NCBI RefSeq assembly: GCF_014202335.1
Contig: NZ_JACHGP010000002.1
Location: 124,001-188,000 of the forward strand
From: Mycobacterium sp. AZCC_0083
Lineage (GTDB): Bacteria > Actinomycetota > Actinomycetes > Mycobacteriales > Mycobacteriaceae
Direction of reading: 5' to 3'
Length of the DNA stretch: 64,000 bases
Shown: positions 18,475 to 27,696 of the stretch, in pieces
Position numbering within the stretch: the first letter of the stretch is position 1
How the letters are laid out: every line of letters starts with the position of its first letter
Notes under the pieces: generated by a model
Databases searched by the model: none
What the model saw: only the letters and a program-made list of their open reading frames with translations
What the model was told of the DNA's origin: nothing
Position numbers and translations under genes: made by a program

Positions 18475-19860
18475 CTAAGAGGCTGCTCTCTCGGTTTCCT
18501 TCACCGAAGCCGCGATGTCCTCGAGTTGCTCGATCCGAGTTCGCGCATAGGCCTGCTGCTCGGTGATCGTCAGCTGGCCGCGGCTGCGGCTCAGGAACGT
18601 CACCGCCCACGACAACAACGTGGCGACCTTGGTCTTGAACCCGACCAGGTAGATCAGGTGCAGGCCCAGCCACGCGAGCCAGGCGAGGAAGCCGCCGAAC
18701 TCGAGCTTGCCGACCTGTGCCACCGCGTTGAACTTGGACACCGTCGCCATCGAGCCCTTGTCGAAGTACTTGAACGGCTCACGGGGCTTAGGCGTGGTGC
18801 CGTGCTCGCGTGCGGCGACCTCGTTCTGGATGATCTTGGCGACGTACTTGCCGCCCTGGATGGCGCCCTGCGCCATGCCGGGCACGCCCTCGACGAACGC
18901 CATGTCGCCGACGACGAACACGTTGGGGTGGCCTGGGATGGACAGATCTGGGTTCACCTTTACCCGGCCGGCCCGATCGATCTCGGTCTCGGACTGGTCG
19001 GCCAGATCGCGACCAAGGGGGCTGGCCGAGACGCCTGCCGACCACACCTTGCAGGCCGATTCGATGCGCCGGATGGTGCCGTCGGCGTCCTTGACCGTGA
19101 TGCCGTTGCGGTCCACGTCGGTGACCATGGCGTTCAGCTGGATCTCGACGCCCATCTTCTCCAGCCGTGCTTGAGCCTTGAGGCCCAGCTTCTTGCCCAT
19201 CGGCGGGAGCACGGCCGGCGCGGCGTCGAGCAGGATGACGTGCGCCTCGGTCGGGTCGATGAGCCGGAAGCTGCCCTTGAGGGTCTGGTCGGCCAATTCC
19301 TGGATCTGGCCAGCCATCTCGACACCGGTCGGCCCTGCGCCGACGACGACGAAGGTCAACAGCTTCTTGCGGCGCTCCGGGTCGCTGGACCGCTCGGCCT
19401 GCTCGAAGGCGCCAAGGATGCGGCCGCGAAGCTCCAGCGCATCATCGATCGACTTCATGCCGGGCGCGAACTCGGCGAAGTGGTCGTTGCCGAAGTACGA
19501 CTGGCCCGCGCCCGCCGCGATGATGAGGCTGTCGTAGGGCGTCCGGTAGGTGTGCCCGAGCAACACCGAGTCGATCGACTTGTGCTCGAGATCGATGTGT
19601 GTCACGTCGCCGAGCAGCACCTGGGCGTTTTCCTGCTTGCGCAGGATCAACCGGGTGGGCGGAGCGATCTCCCCTTCAGAGATGATGCCGGTGGCCACCT
19701 GGTACAGCAGGGGCTGGAACAGGTGATGGGTAGTGCGGGCGATCAGCTTGATGTCGACATCGGTCTTCTTGAGCTTCTGGGCGGCGTTGAGACCGCCGAA
19801 CCCCGAACCGATGATGACGACTTTATGCCGATCCGTTGCCGTAGCTCCGGGGTGGCTCAT
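18475..19860 (-). CDS. ndh: Type II NADH:quinone oxidoreductase
   Basis: This non-proton-pumping NADH dehydrogenase feeds electrons to menaquinone at the cytoplasmic face of the membrane. The 461-residue protein has the FAD-binding loop VVIIGSGFGGLNAAQ at about 14-28, the NADH-binding FVVVGAGPTGVEMAGQ at about 170-185, FVVGDMAF for the FAD pyrophosphate, and a hydrophobic amphipathic segment at about 385-425 for membrane attachment. It aligns with Rv1854c (463 aa). The ATG is preceded by GAGGAGCAGCA. It is converging on the urease operon. Confidence 0.96.
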   Translation of the reverse strand: MSHPGATATDRHKVVIIGSGFGGLNAAQKLKKTDVDIKLIARTTHHLFQPLLYQVATGIISEGEIAPPTRLILRKQENAQVLLGDVTHIDLEHKSIDSVLLGHTYRTPYDSLIIAAGAGQSYFGNDHFAEFAPGMKSIDDALELRGRILGAFEQAERSSDPERRKKLLTFVVVGAGPTGVEMAGQIQELADQTLKGSFRLIDPTEAHVILLDAAPAVLPPMGKKLGLKAQARLEKMGVEIQLNAMVTDVDRNGITVKDADGTIRRIESACKVWSAGVSASPLGRDLADQSETEIDRAGRVKVNPDLSIPGHPNVFVVGDMAFVEGVPGMAQGAIQGGKYVAKIIQNEVAAREHGTTPKPREPFKYFDKGSMATVSKFNAVAQVGKLEFGGFLAWLAWLGLHLIYLVGFKTKVATLLSWAVTFLSRSRGQLTITEQQAYARTRIEQLEDIAASVKETERAAS

Positions 19861-19957
19861 TGCTGCTCCTCGCGTGCGAATACCTACTCAGTACAACCGC
19901 TAGGTTAGTCGGCACGCTTCCAGGCAGCGCGGTGAGATCAACCACCACACCCAGTGT

Positions 19958-20887
19958 TCACCCGGTGATCAGCGGCTTCAGCTTCTCTGCGACCGCCGTG
20001 GCGCCTCCCGGCTGGTAACCGTTCAGGCTCGTCACCGGGCTGATGATGACGCCGTCCACGCCAGCGTCGAAGACCTTCGTCTTGATCTGGTCTGCAACCT
20101 GTTCGGGGCTGCCGAAGACCGCTTGCTGCTTGAAGTCGTCGGGGATCACGTCCGCCGTGACGTTCTCGTCGATGATCGCGATGACGAGCGCGCTGGTTTC
20201 CAGCGTCGACGGATCGCGCCCGATCTTTTCGCACGCCTCCTTGACCACCTGCACCTTGCGGGGCAGCTCGTCGAACCCGGCGATGATGTTGAGGTGGTCG
20301 AAGTGCTTGGCCGCCAACGGAATCGTCTTCTTCTCGCCGCTGCCACCGATCATCAGCGGAATGTGGTCGCGGAAGCGCGGCTCGGCCATCGCCTCCTGCG
20401 TGCGGTAGTACTTGCCGGTGAACGTCGGGCGTTCACCCTCGAGCATCGGCAGGATGATCTGGAGCGACTCGTCGAGCTTGTTGAACCGGTCGGTGAACGT
20501 CCCGAAGTCATAGCCGAGTGAATCGTGCTCGAGCTCGAACCAGCCGGTGCCGATGCCGAGGACGGCGCGGCCCTGGCTGATGACGTCCAGAGTGGTGATC
20601 GCCTTGGCCAGCAGGGTGGGATTGCGGTAGCTGTTGCCGGTGACCAGGGTGCCCAGCTGGACGCGTTCGGTCACGGCTGCCAGCGCGCCGAGGGCGGTGT
20701 AGGCCTCGAGCATCGGCTGGTCCGGCGTGCCAAGACCGGGGAGTTGATAGAAGTGGTCCATCACGAAGACGGAGTCGAAGCCGGCCGCTTCGGCTTCCTG
20801 CGCCTGCGCGATCACCGTGGGGAAGAGTTCGTTGACGCCGGTGCCGTAGGAGAAGTTCGGGATCTGTAGTCCGAGTCGAATCGTCAC
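19958..20887 (-). CDS. LLM-class, probably F420-dependent oxidoreductase (Rv1855c-like)
   Basis: This is a luciferase-like TIM barrel of 309 residues. The N-terminus TIRLGLQIPNFSYGTG, the DSVFVMDHFYQL segment, GRAVLGIGTGWFELEH and PLMIGGSGEKKT are typical of mycobacterial LLM enzymes that use F420 or FMN. The substrate is unknown. The GTG at 20887 gives the usual family N-terminus; an in-frame start six codons earlier is less likely. It lies 73 bp downstream of the SDR gene on the same strand. Confidence 0.85.
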   Translation of the reverse strand: MTIRLGLQIPNFSYGTGVNELFPTVIAQAQEAEAAGFDSVFVMDHFYQLPGLGTPDQPMLEAYTALGALAAVTERVQLGTLVTGNSYRNPTLLAKAITTLDVISQGRAVLGIGTGWFELEHDSLGYDFGTFTDRFNKLDESLQIILPMLEGERPTFTGKYYRTQEAMAEPRFRDHIPLMIGGSGEKKTIPLAAKHFDHLNIIAGFDELPRKVQVVKEACEKIGRDPSTLETSALVIAIIDENVTADVIPDDFKQQAVFGSPEQVADQIKTKVFDAGVDGVIISPVTSLNGYQPGGATAVAEKLKPLITG

Positions 20888-20959
20888 AGAAGCGACCCTA
20901 GCCACGGTTAAACGGAACCGGAACCCCGTTTCGCTGCGCGCGAACCCGGGAATACCGCG

Positions 20960-21631
20960 TCAGCCGAAGTTGGCGAGCGCTCCGTGGCTCACGTGCAGCG
21001 TCTGGCCGGTGATGTGCCGCGCCGCAGGAGTGGTGAGGAACAGGGCCAGCCGGGTGATCTCGGCGGCCACCGACGGCGGCGTGGTGGGGATGCCGTCGTA
21101 ACCGGGCTCGGCACCCCGGCCCGAGGCCACGGTGTTCATCGTGACGCCCCGAATGCCGAAGTGAGTGGCCTGCCCGGCGGTCCAGCTGGACAACGCGGCC
21201 TTGATCGCCGATTCCGGGCTGCCCTCGGCAGGGTTGTCGGCGACGACGTTGATGATCGAGCCGCCAGAGCGTAGGTGGTCGCCGAGGATCTGCACGGTGA
21301 GCACCGCGGACAGCACCGTGGCATCGAGGGCAACGCGCCAGGACGCAGCGCGTTCGGCCAAGGTGTAGGTGCGCGGGTCACCAGAGTTCCAGTGCGGCGC
21401 AGGCACGTTCACGATGGTGTCGATGTGGCGCGGGAACGCCGCGCGGGCGTCCTCCAGGCTGGCGGCGTCGGTGTTGTCGAAGACGATCGCGTCGACGTCC
21501 AACTCCTTGGCTGCGACCTCGAGGTCGTCTCGGCGGGAGCCGGCGATCACCACGCGATGGCCCGCGTCACGGAAACCCTCTGCGATGGCGCGACCGAGTT
21601 CGGTATCGCCGCCGGTGAGCAGCACATCCAT
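20960..21631 (-). CDS. SDR-fold protein lacking the catalytic Tyr (Rv1856c-like)
   Basis: This 223-residue Rossmann protein has a variant glycine loop TGGDTELG instead of TGxxxGIG. In classical SDRs the active site is Ser plus YxxxK. Here the corresponding segment reads SPESAIKAAL, with Glu where Tyr is expected, and the Ser strand reads IINVVADN. The catalytic Lys is kept. It is therefore probably a non-catalytic or atypical SDR. AGGAGG lies 8 nt before the ATG at 21631, which is preferred over GTG 21634 and TTG 21637. Confidence 0.8.
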   Translation of the reverse strand: MDVLLTGGDTELGRAIAEGFRDAGHRVVIAGSRRDDLEVAAKELDVDAIVFDNTDAASLEDARAAFPRHIDTIVNVPAPHWNSGDPRTYTLAERAASWRVALDATVLSAVLTVQILGDHLRSGGSIINVVADNPAEGSPESAIKAALSSWTAGQATHFGIRGVTMNTVASGRGAEPGYDGIPTTPPSVAAEITRLALFLTTPAARHITGQTLHVSHGALANFG

Positions 21632-21739
21632 CACCAAGACCTCCTCGTGTTCGACGCTGAACCCAGCGAGTCGGGAGACATGTTACTGGACGGTAGCTAG
21701 CTGGCGAAACTCGCCACGCGCACAACACGCAGACGCGTC

Positions 21740-21765
21740 ACCTTAGGTCACCTAGGGTTTGCATC
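21740..21765 (+). promoter_or_regulatory. Dyad overlapping a leaderless modA promoter
   Basis: ACCTTAGG (21740-21747) and CCTAGGGT (21751-21758) form an inverted repeat with 7 of 8 matches and a 3-bp centre. The right arm contains TAGGGT (21753-21758), a TANNNT -10 box located 7 nt before the modA GTG, which predicts a leaderless mRNA. A repressor bound at the dyad would cover the -10 box; molybdate control is a guess. Confidence 0.5.
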
Positions 21766-22554
21766 GTGAAGCGAAGCCAATCGATCATCGGTGCCATCTC
21801 GGCTGCCCTGCTGGTCATGCTGACCGGCTGTGGATCTGATTCCGCTACCCCTAGCTCGTCCTCCACGAGCACCCCTGCGGGCGGCACGCTCACGGTGTAC
21901 GCCGCGGCGTCACTGAAGCAGACGTTCACCGACATTGGCGAGCAGTTCAAGACCGACAATCCCGGCTGGACGGTCGACTTCACCTTCGCAGGGTCCTCCG
22001 ACCTGGTCACGCAGTTGACCCAGGGCGCCAAGGGCGACGTCTTCGCCAGCGCGGACACCAAGAACATGGACAAGGCCGCGACGGCTGGGCTGCTCGCAGG
22101 CGACCCGGTCGACTTCGCGTCGAACACGCTGGCCATCGTCGTCGCACCGGGCAACCCCAAGAAGGTGACCTCGTTCGCCGACCTCAACAAGCCCGGACTC
22201 ACGGTGGTGGTGTGCGCGCCCCAGGTGCCGTGCGGTTCGGCGACCGAGAAGGTCGAGCAGTCCACCAAGGTGACGCTCAACCCGGTCAGCGAGGAGTCGT
22301 CGGTGACCGACGTGCTGAACAAGGTGACCACCGGCCAGGCCGACGCCGGGCTGGTCTACGTCACCGATGCGCTTGGCGCAGGCGACAAGGTGGCCAAGGT
22401 CGACTTCCCTGAGGCCGCCGCGGCGGTGAACACGTATCCGATCGGCGTGCTGAAGACCGCGGCGGACGCTGCTGCTGCCCATGAGTTCGTCGACCTGGTC
22501 ACCGGGGAGGCGGGGCAGAAGATCCTGTCGCAGGCGGGGTTCGCCAAGCCTTGA
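21766..22554 (+). CDS. modA: Molybdate-binding lipoprotein
   Basis: This is the extracytoplasmic substrate-binding component of the molybdate ABC importer. The 262-residue precursor has a lipoprotein signal with lipobox LTGC (Cys 22), then a linker and a periplasmic-binding fold with [27 protein letters not shown] and [13 protein letters not shown], the usual oxyanion-binding ModA motifs. GTG start. The stop overlaps the modB start by 4 bp. The order modABC-apa matches Rv1857-Rv1860. Confidence 0.95.
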   Translation: MKRSQSIIGAISAALLVMLTGCGSDSATPSSSSTSTPAGGTLTVYAAASLKQTFTDIGEQFKTDNPGWTVDFTFAGSSDLVTQLTQGAKGDVFASADTKNMDKAATAGLLAGDPVDFASNTLAIVVAPGNPKKVTSFADLNKPGLTVVVCAPQVPCGSATEKVEQSTKVTLNPVSEESSVTDVLNKVTTGQADAGLVYVTDALGAGDKVAKVDFPEAAAAVNTYPIGVLKTAADAAAAHEFVDLVTGEAGQKILSQAGFAKP

Positions 22555-23351
22555 CGCATTCGGCCGGGTTGCCCCGCTGGCTCTACCTCCCCGCAGCGGT
22601 CGGGGCGATCTTCGTCGTCCTGCCCCTCGTCGCGGTAGCCGGCAAGGTCGACTGGTCGCAGTTCTGGACTCTGATCAGCAGCCGATCGTCGGTCACCGCA
22701 CTCGAGCTCAGCATGAAGACGGCAGCGATCAGCACCGTAATGTGCATCGTCCTTGGCGTGCCGATGGCATTGGTGTTGGCCCGCAACGACTCCCGGTGGG
22801 TGCGCTGGACCCGGCCGCTGATCCTGCTGCCGCTGGTGCTGCCGCCGGTCGTCGGCGGCATCGCCTTGCTCTATGCGTTCGGCCGACTCGGACTGCTCGG
22901 CCGCTACCTCGATGCGGCAGGCATCCAGATCGCGTTCACGACGACGGCGGTGGTGCTAGCTCAGACGTTCGTGTCACTGCCGTTCCTTGTCATCGCGATC
23001 GAGGGGGCCGCCCGCACGGCAGGCGCCGACTACGACGTGGTGGCCGCGACGTTGGGCGCCCGGCCGACGACGGTGTGGTGGCGGGTGTCGTTGCCGCTGC
23101 TGGCACCCGGGCTGGCGTCGGGCGCCGTGCTTGCCTTCGCCCGATCGTTGGGGGAGTTCGGCGCCACGCTGACGTTCGCGGGTTCGCGCGAGGGCGTCAC
23201 CCGAACGCTCCCGCTGGAGATCTACCTGCAACGCGAGAGTGATGCCGACGCAGCGGTGGCCCTTTCGCTGCTGCTCGTCGTCGTCGCTGCGGTGGTCGTG
23301 ATCGGCGTCGGTAGTCGCGCGCTCAAGCCGGGTGGTGCCGGTGGGTGGTGA
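22551..23351 (+). CDS. modB: Molybdate ABC transporter permease
   Basis: This 266-residue integral membrane permease has about five or six helices and the binding-protein-dependent transport EAA loop ([20 protein letters not shown]) at about 150-170, followed by [12 protein letters not shown] typical of ModB. It starts with TTG inside the modA stop (TTGA), showing coupled translation. No ribosome binding site of its own is obvious. Confidence 0.94.
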   Translation: MTHSAGLPRWLYLPAAVGAIFVVLPLVAVAGKVDWSQFWTLISSRSSVTALELSMKTAAISTVMCIVLGVPMALVLARNDSRWVRWTRPLILLPLVLPPVVGGIALLYAFGRLGLLGRYLDAAGIQIAFTTTAVVLAQTFVSLPFLVIAIEGAARTAGADYDVVAATLGARPTTVWWRVSLPLLAPGLASGAVLAFARSLGEFGATLTFAGSREGVTRTLPLEIYLQRESDADAAVALSLLLVVVAAVVVIGVGSRALKPGGAGGW

Positions 23352-23357
23352 CGCGCC

Positions 23358-24440
23358 GTGACCGGCGTGCAGGTGCGAGCGGTCGTCGAGGTCCGCCGTC
23401 TCGACGTCGAGTTCGGCGTCGCGGCAGGTGAGGTGTTGGCCGTACTCGGACCCAACGGGGCGGGAAAGTCGACGCTGCTGCACGTGCTCGCCGGCCTGGT
23501 GCGGCCCGATACGGGCACCGTGCGCGTCGGCGATCGCGTGCTGACCGACACGGCGGCCGGGGTCCAGGTGGCCACCCACGCCAGGCACGTCGGGCTGCTG
23601 CTGCAAGATCCTCTGCTGTTTCCGCACCTGGACGTGGCCACCAACGTCGCGTTCGGCCCGCGTAGCGGAAAGCGCCTCGCGCGCAAGGAATCCCGCGCCG
23701 CGGCCCACCGCTGGCTCGAAGAGGTGGACGCCGGGAATCTTGCCGGGAAGATGCCGCGACAACTCTCCGGCGGGCAGGCTCAACGCGTCGCACTCGCCCG
23801 CGCGTTGGCCGCCGACCCCGACGTCCTGCTCCTCGACGAACCATTGACCGGACTCGACGTGGCGGTGGCGTCGGCGATACGGAAGGTGTTGCGCCGCGTG
23901 CTGGCGCGCGACGGGCGCTCCGCGGTGCTGGTGACCCACGATCTGCTCGACGTCGTCACGCTGGCCGACCGCGTCGTGGTGTTGGAGGCCGGCAGGATGG
24001 TCGAGTCGGGCACGGCCGCGGAGGTCCTTGCGAAGCCGCGCAGCTTCTTCGGCGCCCGCTTCGCTGGGGTGAACCTGGTGGCGGGGCGAATCCTCCCCGA
24101 CGGGAGCCTGGCCACCAGCTGGGGGACGACGTGGCACGGCACCGTCGGCGACGACGTTGGCACCGGCGACGCCGCGGTGGCCATCTTCGCGCCGTCGGCC
24201 GTCGCGGTTCATCGGGACAAGCCGCATGGCAGTCCGCGCAACACGGTCGAGGTCGTGGTGGCCGAGTTGGACACCAGGGGACCCGCGATCCGCGTGCGCG
24301 CCGACGAGCAACCCGACGGGGCCCCGGGGCTCGCCGCCGACATCACGGTAGAGTCCGCAACCGACCTGAGGCTGGCACCGGGGGAGCGCGTCTACTTCGC
24401 GGTGAAGTCTCAGGAGATCACGGTTCACCCTGGGCCGTAA
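23358..24440 (+). CDS. modC: Molybdate ABC transporter ATPase
   Basis: The 360-residue ATPase has Walker A GPNGAGKST (31-39), signature LSGGQAQR, Walker B DVLLLDEPLTGLD and the switch His in VLVTHDLLD. The C-terminal region (about 290-360, VEVVVAELDTRGPAIRVR) is a TOBE/Mop-type domain that binds molybdate and often regulates ModC. The GTG start lies 6 bp after modB. Confidence 0.95.
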   Translation: MTGVQVRAVVEVRRLDVEFGVAAGEVLAVLGPNGAGKSTLLHVLAGLVRPDTGTVRVGDRVLTDTAAGVQVATHARHVGLLLQDPLLFPHLDVATNVAFGPRSGKRLARKESRAAAHRWLEEVDAGNLAGKMPRQLSGGQAQRVALARALAADPDVLLLDEPLTGLDVAVASAIRKVLRRVLARDGRSAVLVTHDLLDVVTLADRVVVLEAGRMVESGTAAEVLAKPRSFFGARFAGVNLVAGRILPDGSLATSWGTTWHGTVGDDVGTGDAAVAIFAPSAVAVHRDKPHGSPRNTVEVVVAELDTRGPAIRVRADEQPDGAPGLAADITVESATDLRLAPGERVYFAVKSQEITVHPGP

Positions 24441-24613
24441 CGGAGCCAGCGGTCGTCGCGATCAAGCGAGCAGACCGCTCGGACGTTGAATGCGGGTTAG
24501 CCCACAGGCACCGCCCGGGCCTTGTCGTGCCAGCAATCAAGCTCGAATGCCGTTGGCACGCCTTTTCTTTGCACAGCAATTTCCAAGACAGACACTCTAA
24601 GAGCAACTCACAC

Positions 24614-24641
24614 TTGCGTCACGGCGGTAACACGGTATTTT
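24614..24641 (+). promoter_or_regulatory. Leaderless promoter of apa
   Basis: TTGCGT (24614-24619), a 16-bp spacer and TATTTT (24636-24641) form a -35/-10 pair. The -10 ends 6 nt before the apa ATG, so transcription should begin at the start codon. No ribosome binding site is present, consistent with a leaderless mRNA and with expression separate from modABC. Confidence 0.65.
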
Positions 24642-24647
24642 CGTCCC

Positions 24648-25586
24648 ATGCAAAAGCCGGACTCCCCCCGACACAGCTGGAGCACGGCGAGGAAGTTGGC
24701 GATCGCGACGGTGACGGCCGCGACCGCGGTGACCCTCGTTCTGCCCGGCATCCCGGCCACCGCGGATCCGGTGCCGCCACCGCCAGCCCCGCCGGCGACA
24801 GCGCCTCCGCCGCCTGCTGATCCGAATGCGCCGCCACCGTCACCGCTGGATCCGAATGCGCCGCCGCCGGACCCCGGTGCGCCCGCGCCTCCGCCGCCGG
24901 AGCCCGGCCGCGTCGACAACACGGCGGGTGGCTTCAGCTACGTCGTACCCGCCGGCTGGAAGGTCTCGGACGCCACCCAGCTGTCCTACGGCCAGGCGTT
25001 GCTGACGAAGATCCCTGCCGCGGGTACCGAACAGCCACCCAGCGACACCAGCGTGTTGCTCGGACGGTTGGACCTCAAGCTGTTCGCAGGCGCCGAGGAC
25101 GACAACACCAAGGCGGCCCAGCGGCTGGCCTCCGACATGGGCGAGTTCTTCATGCCCTTCGCCGGGACCCGCATCGGGCAGGCGACGGCTCCGCTGGATG
25201 CCGCGGGCATGCCGGGCGCCGCGTCGTACTACGAGGTGAAGTTCACCGACACCACCAAGCCCAACGGCCAGATCTGGGCGGGCGTAGTCGGGTCGACGCC
25301 GCCGCCGGGCTCGCCCCGCAGCCAGCGGACCCCAGAGCGCTGGTTCGTGGTGTGGCTCGGCTCGGCCACCAACCCGGTCGACAAGACCGCTGCCACCACG
25401 CTGGCGCAGTCCATCCGGCCGTTCACGCCGCCGCCGCCTCCCGAGCCGCCGCCACCGGACCCGAACGCGCCGCCACCGGACCCGAACGCGCCGCCGCCGG
25501 ATCCCAACGCGCCGGCACCACGGCCGGGCATCGGTGTGCCAGTGCCGGTGACCAACGCGCCGCCGGAGATGATGCCGCCGGGCTGA
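24648..25586 (+). CDS. apa: Alanine/proline-rich secreted glycoprotein Apa (45/47-kDa antigen)
   Basis: This is a 312-residue exported protein with a signal peptide (about residues 1-39, ending PATADP), then Pro-rich blocks with repeated DPNAPPP, a globular domain (about 90-255: [72 protein letters not shown]), and a second Pro-rich tail. The globular domain aligns with M. tuberculosis Apa (Rv1860), an O-mannosylated fibronectin-binding protein. It lacks the Ala/Thr richness of the tuberculosis protein, so the mannosylation pattern may differ. The ATG at 24648 is fixed by the leaderless promoter. Confidence 0.94.
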   Translation: MQKPDSPRHSWSTARKLAIATVTAATAVTLVLPGIPATADPVPPPPAPPATAPPPPADPNAPPPSPLDPNAPPPDPGAPAPPPPEPGRVDNTAGGFSYVVPAGWKVSDATQLSYGQALLTKIPAAGTEQPPSDTSVLLGRLDLKLFAGAEDDNTKAAQRLASDMGEFFMPFAGTRIGQATAPLDAAGMPGAASYYEVKFTDTTKPNGQIWAGVVGSTPPPGSPRSQRTPERWFVVWLGSATNPVDKTAATTLAQSIRPFTPPPPPEPPPPDPNAPPPDPNAPPPDPNAPAPRPGIGVPVPVTNAPPEMMPPG

Positions 25587-25657
25587 TCTCGGGCCGGTAT
25601 TAGGACGATCGTGCACGTTTCGGCTGCCGAATCGTTACCACGTGCGGGTATACCGGA

Positions 25658-25687
25658 GGGTGATCCAGCGGCTGCGCTGAATCACCC
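25658..25687 (+). terminator. Stem-loop between apa and the YeaQ-like gene
   Basis: GGGTGAT (25658-25664) pairs with ATCACCC (25681-25687) and the inner CAGCG pairs with CGCTG, giving 12 bp with one mismatch and a 4-nt GCTG loop. No T-run follows, and the next start codon is 21 bp further on, so it may be an apa terminator or a leader structure of the next gene. Confidence 0.55.
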
Positions 25688-25708
25688 GGCGACAGGCAGG
25701 GGTTCGTC

Positions 25709-26020
25709 ATGGACATGATTGCGGCTACCGAATATCTGGCCTTCGCCCCGCCAACGGCGGTGGGCTGGTTCGCCTACGTCGTCATCGGAGGGATCGCAGG
25801 CTGGCTCGCCGGCAAGATCGTCAAGGGTGACGGGCAGGGAATCCTGCTGAACATCGTCGTCGGGATCATCGGCGGCTTCATCGGCGGCTTCCTGCTCGAG
25901 AAGCTGGGCGTCGACGTCATCGCGGGACGCTGGTGGTTCACGTTCTTCACTTCGCTGCTGGGCGCGGTGATCCTGCTCTGGATCGTCGGGCTGGTGCGGC
26001 GCAGCTCCAAGTCGAAGTAA
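25709..26020 (+). CDS. GlsB/YeaQ/YmgE-family stress-response membrane protein (Rv1861-like)
   Basis: This 103-residue protein has three hydrophobic helices with the glycine-rich family signature [28 protein letters not shown] and [11 protein letters not shown]. Older annotations call this family transglycosylase-associated, but no catalytic residues are evident. The function is unknown; members are linked to acid or envelope stress in other bacteria. CAGGGG lies upstream of the ATG. Confidence 0.88.
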   Translation: MDMIAATEYLAFAPPTAVGWFAYVVIGGIAGWLAGKIVKGDGQGILLNIVVGIIGGFIGGFLLEKLGVDVIAGRWWFTFFTSLLGAVILLWIVGLVRRSSKSK

Positions 26021-26042
26021 CCACCAACGCGTCAGGCTCATC

Positions 26043-27053
26043 GTGACGATGTCGGCATGGCGCGTGCGCCACCCCGGTCCCATGAGCACTGGCCCGCTGG
26101 AACGCGTCGACGTGCCGGTGCCGGTACCCGCACCCGACGAACTGCTCGTCGCGGTCGCGGCGTGCGGTGTCTGCCGCACCGACCTGCACGTCACCGAGGG
26201 TGACCTGCCGGTGCATCGGGCCGGAGTCATCCCAGGCCACGAGGTCGTCGGCGAGGTGGTGGCGGCGGGCTCGGCTGCCGGGGCCGATTTCGCGGTCGGC
26301 GACCGGGTGGGCATTGCCTGGTTGCGGCACACCTGCGGGCAATGCGCGTATTGCCTTCGGGGCCGCGAGAACCTCTGTCCGCAGTCCCGCTACACGGGCT
26401 GGGACGCCGACGGCGGTTATGCCGAGTTCGCTACCGTGCCTGCGGCTTTCGCACATCGACTGCCCGACGGCTACACCGACGAGGAGCTCGCACCACTGCT
26501 GTGCGCTGGCATCATCGGCTATCGGTCCCTGACTCGGGCCGAGCTACCCGAAGGCGGCCGGTTGGGGATCTACGGATTCGGCGGCAGTGCGCACATCACC
26601 GCTCAGGTCGCGCTGGCCCAGGGCGCCGAGGTGCACGTGATGACGCGCGGTGTGCCTGCCAGGGAACTGGCCATGGCGCTCGGCGCGGCGTCGGCCCAGG
26701 GCGCCGACGACCCACCGCCGGTGAAGCTCGACGCGGCGATCCTCTTCGCCCCGGTGGGCGAGCTGGTGCTGCCCGCCCTCGAAGCGCTGGACCGCGGCGG
26801 AACTCTTGCGATCGCAGGCATCCATCTCAGCGACATCCCCGAGCTGAACTATCAGCGACATCTGTTTCAGGAGCGCCAGGTTCGGTCGGTCAGCTCCAAC
26901 ACCCGGGCCGACGCCAGAGAATTCCTCGACTTCGCGGGCCGCCATCACATCGCAGTGACCACTCCGCGGTATCCGATGTCGCGCGCTGATCGGGCGCTTG
27001 CCGATCTGGCCGGCGGTCGGATCGCGGGGGCTGCCGTCCTGACCGTCGACTAA
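26043..27053 (+). CDS. adhA: Zinc-dependent alcohol dehydrogenase AdhA (Rv1862-like)
   Basis: This medium-chain dehydrogenase of 336 residues has the catalytic-zinc motif [18 protein letters not shown] with the second ligand, and the structural-zinc cluster [15 protein letters not shown]. The nucleotide-binding loop is [11 protein letters not shown]. It probably interconverts alcohols and aldehydes with NAD(P). Starts GTG 26043 and ATG 26049 are both possible. The stop overlaps the convergent hypothetical gene by 3 bp. Confidence 0.9.
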   Translation: MTMSAWRVRHPGPMSTGPLERVDVPVPVPAPDELLVAVAACGVCRTDLHVTEGDLPVHRAGVIPGHEVVGEVVAAGSAAGADFAVGDRVGIAWLRHTCGQCAYCLRGRENLCPQSRYTGWDADGGYAEFATVPAAFAHRLPDGYTDEELAPLLCAGIIGYRSLTRAELPEGGRLGIYGFGGSAHITAQVALAQGAEVHVMTRGVPARELAMALGAASAQGADDPPPVKLDAAILFAPVGELVLPALEALDRGGTLAIAGIHLSDIPELNYQRHLFQERQVRSVSSNTRADAREFLDFAGRHHIAVTTPRYPMSRADRALADLAGGRIAGAAVLTVD

Positions 27054-27601
27054 AGCGCCGCGAGCGCGCCACGCAGCGCCGCGCCGAGCGTCCCGCGGCC
27101 GGTCCGGTACAGCGGACCGCGCCCGTCGGACAGAAGGATCCGGAGTCGGGCCACGCCGCGGGCGCGGACCGGGAACGGGTCTTCGAGTCGGTTGCAGACT
27201 GCGCTGATGACCTCCGCACAGAGCCGCACGGCGTCGGCCTGAACCGGCACGTGCGCGGTGAAGCGGCCGCCGGCCTCGGCCTGGTGCACGGCGACTCGGA
27301 GAGTGCACGCCAGGTCGTTTCGTTCGCGGGCCGAGGTCAGCCGTGCACCGTGCAGCGCAAGTGGGCTGCCAGGCAGAGCCTTGACGCCGTCTTCGATCTG
27401 GTGGTCGTATCGGCCCGCGTACAGCCAAGCCCGTAGACGGGCCGACCACGTTGCATCTCCCCGTCGCTTCGCTCGCCCCCGGTGTGCATCTCCCCGTCGC
27501 TTCGCTCGCCCCCGGTGTGGCGCGCCGGTCTGCCGTGAGCCGAGGCCCGCGGCGGGCAGCGTCGCGAGAACGTCGAGCCAATCCTGCTGTCGTGGCGACA
27601 T
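27050..27601 (-). CDS. Hypothetical protein with a duplicated basic repeat, divergent from a CGNR regulator
   Basis: The 183-residue protein begins [16 protein letters not shown] and contains two back-to-back copies of an 11-residue basic unit ([11 protein letters not shown]), caused by a 33-bp tandem DNA repeat. The remainder ([21 protein letters not shown], then about 100 residues) has no motif I recognise. It has no signal peptide or membrane helix. The ATG at 27601 follows GAGG by 5 nt, so it is preferred over in-frame starts further upstream. The shared operator region with the CGNR gene suggests common control. Confidence 0.6.
   Translation of the reverse strand: MSPRQQDWLDVLATLPAAGLGSRQTGAPHRGRAKRRGDAHRGRAKRRGDATWSARLRAWLYAGRYDHQIEDGVKALPGSPLALHGARLTSARERNDLACTLRVAVHQAEAGGRFTAHVPVQADAVRLCAEVISAVCNRLEDPFPVRARGVARLRILLSDGRGPLYRTGRGTLGAALRGALAAL
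27453..27518. repeat. Perfect 2 x 33-bp tandem repeat inside a gene
   Basis: Units 27453-27485 and 27486-27518 are identical over 33 bp. The core GTCGCTTCGCTCGCCCCC is nearly the same as the sequence flanking the hairpin at 18428-18456. Because 33 is a multiple of three, the host reading frame stays open. It looks like a small dispersed mycobacterial repeat that landed in the gene and was duplicated. Confidence 0.85.
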
Positions 27602-27618
27602 CTCAACCTCTTCTTTCG

Positions 27619-27690
27619 TGACTAGTATCGACGCTATACCGGTCACCATGACTAGTCAATCTTTAATACCGGTCACGAACGGTCTAGACT
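27619..27690. promoter_or_regulatory. Paired dyad operators and leaderless promoter of the CGNR gene
   Basis: The unit TGACTAGT-N11-ACCGGTCA occurs at 27619-27645 and 27649-27675, exactly 30 bp apart (about three helical turns). Within each unit the two arms are inverted relatives (6 of 8). Downstream, TAGACT (27685-27690) is a TANNNT -10 box ending 6 nt before the CGNR ATG, which has no ribosome binding site. The operators cover the region where the -35 elements of both divergent genes should be. Confidence 0.65.
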
Positions 27691-27696
27691 GACCAC

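Noticed and set aside
22974..24428. 484-codon minus-strand frame opposite modB/modC
   Set aside because: It is rich in Arg, Gly and His with no motif and lies opposite intact ABC-transporter genes.
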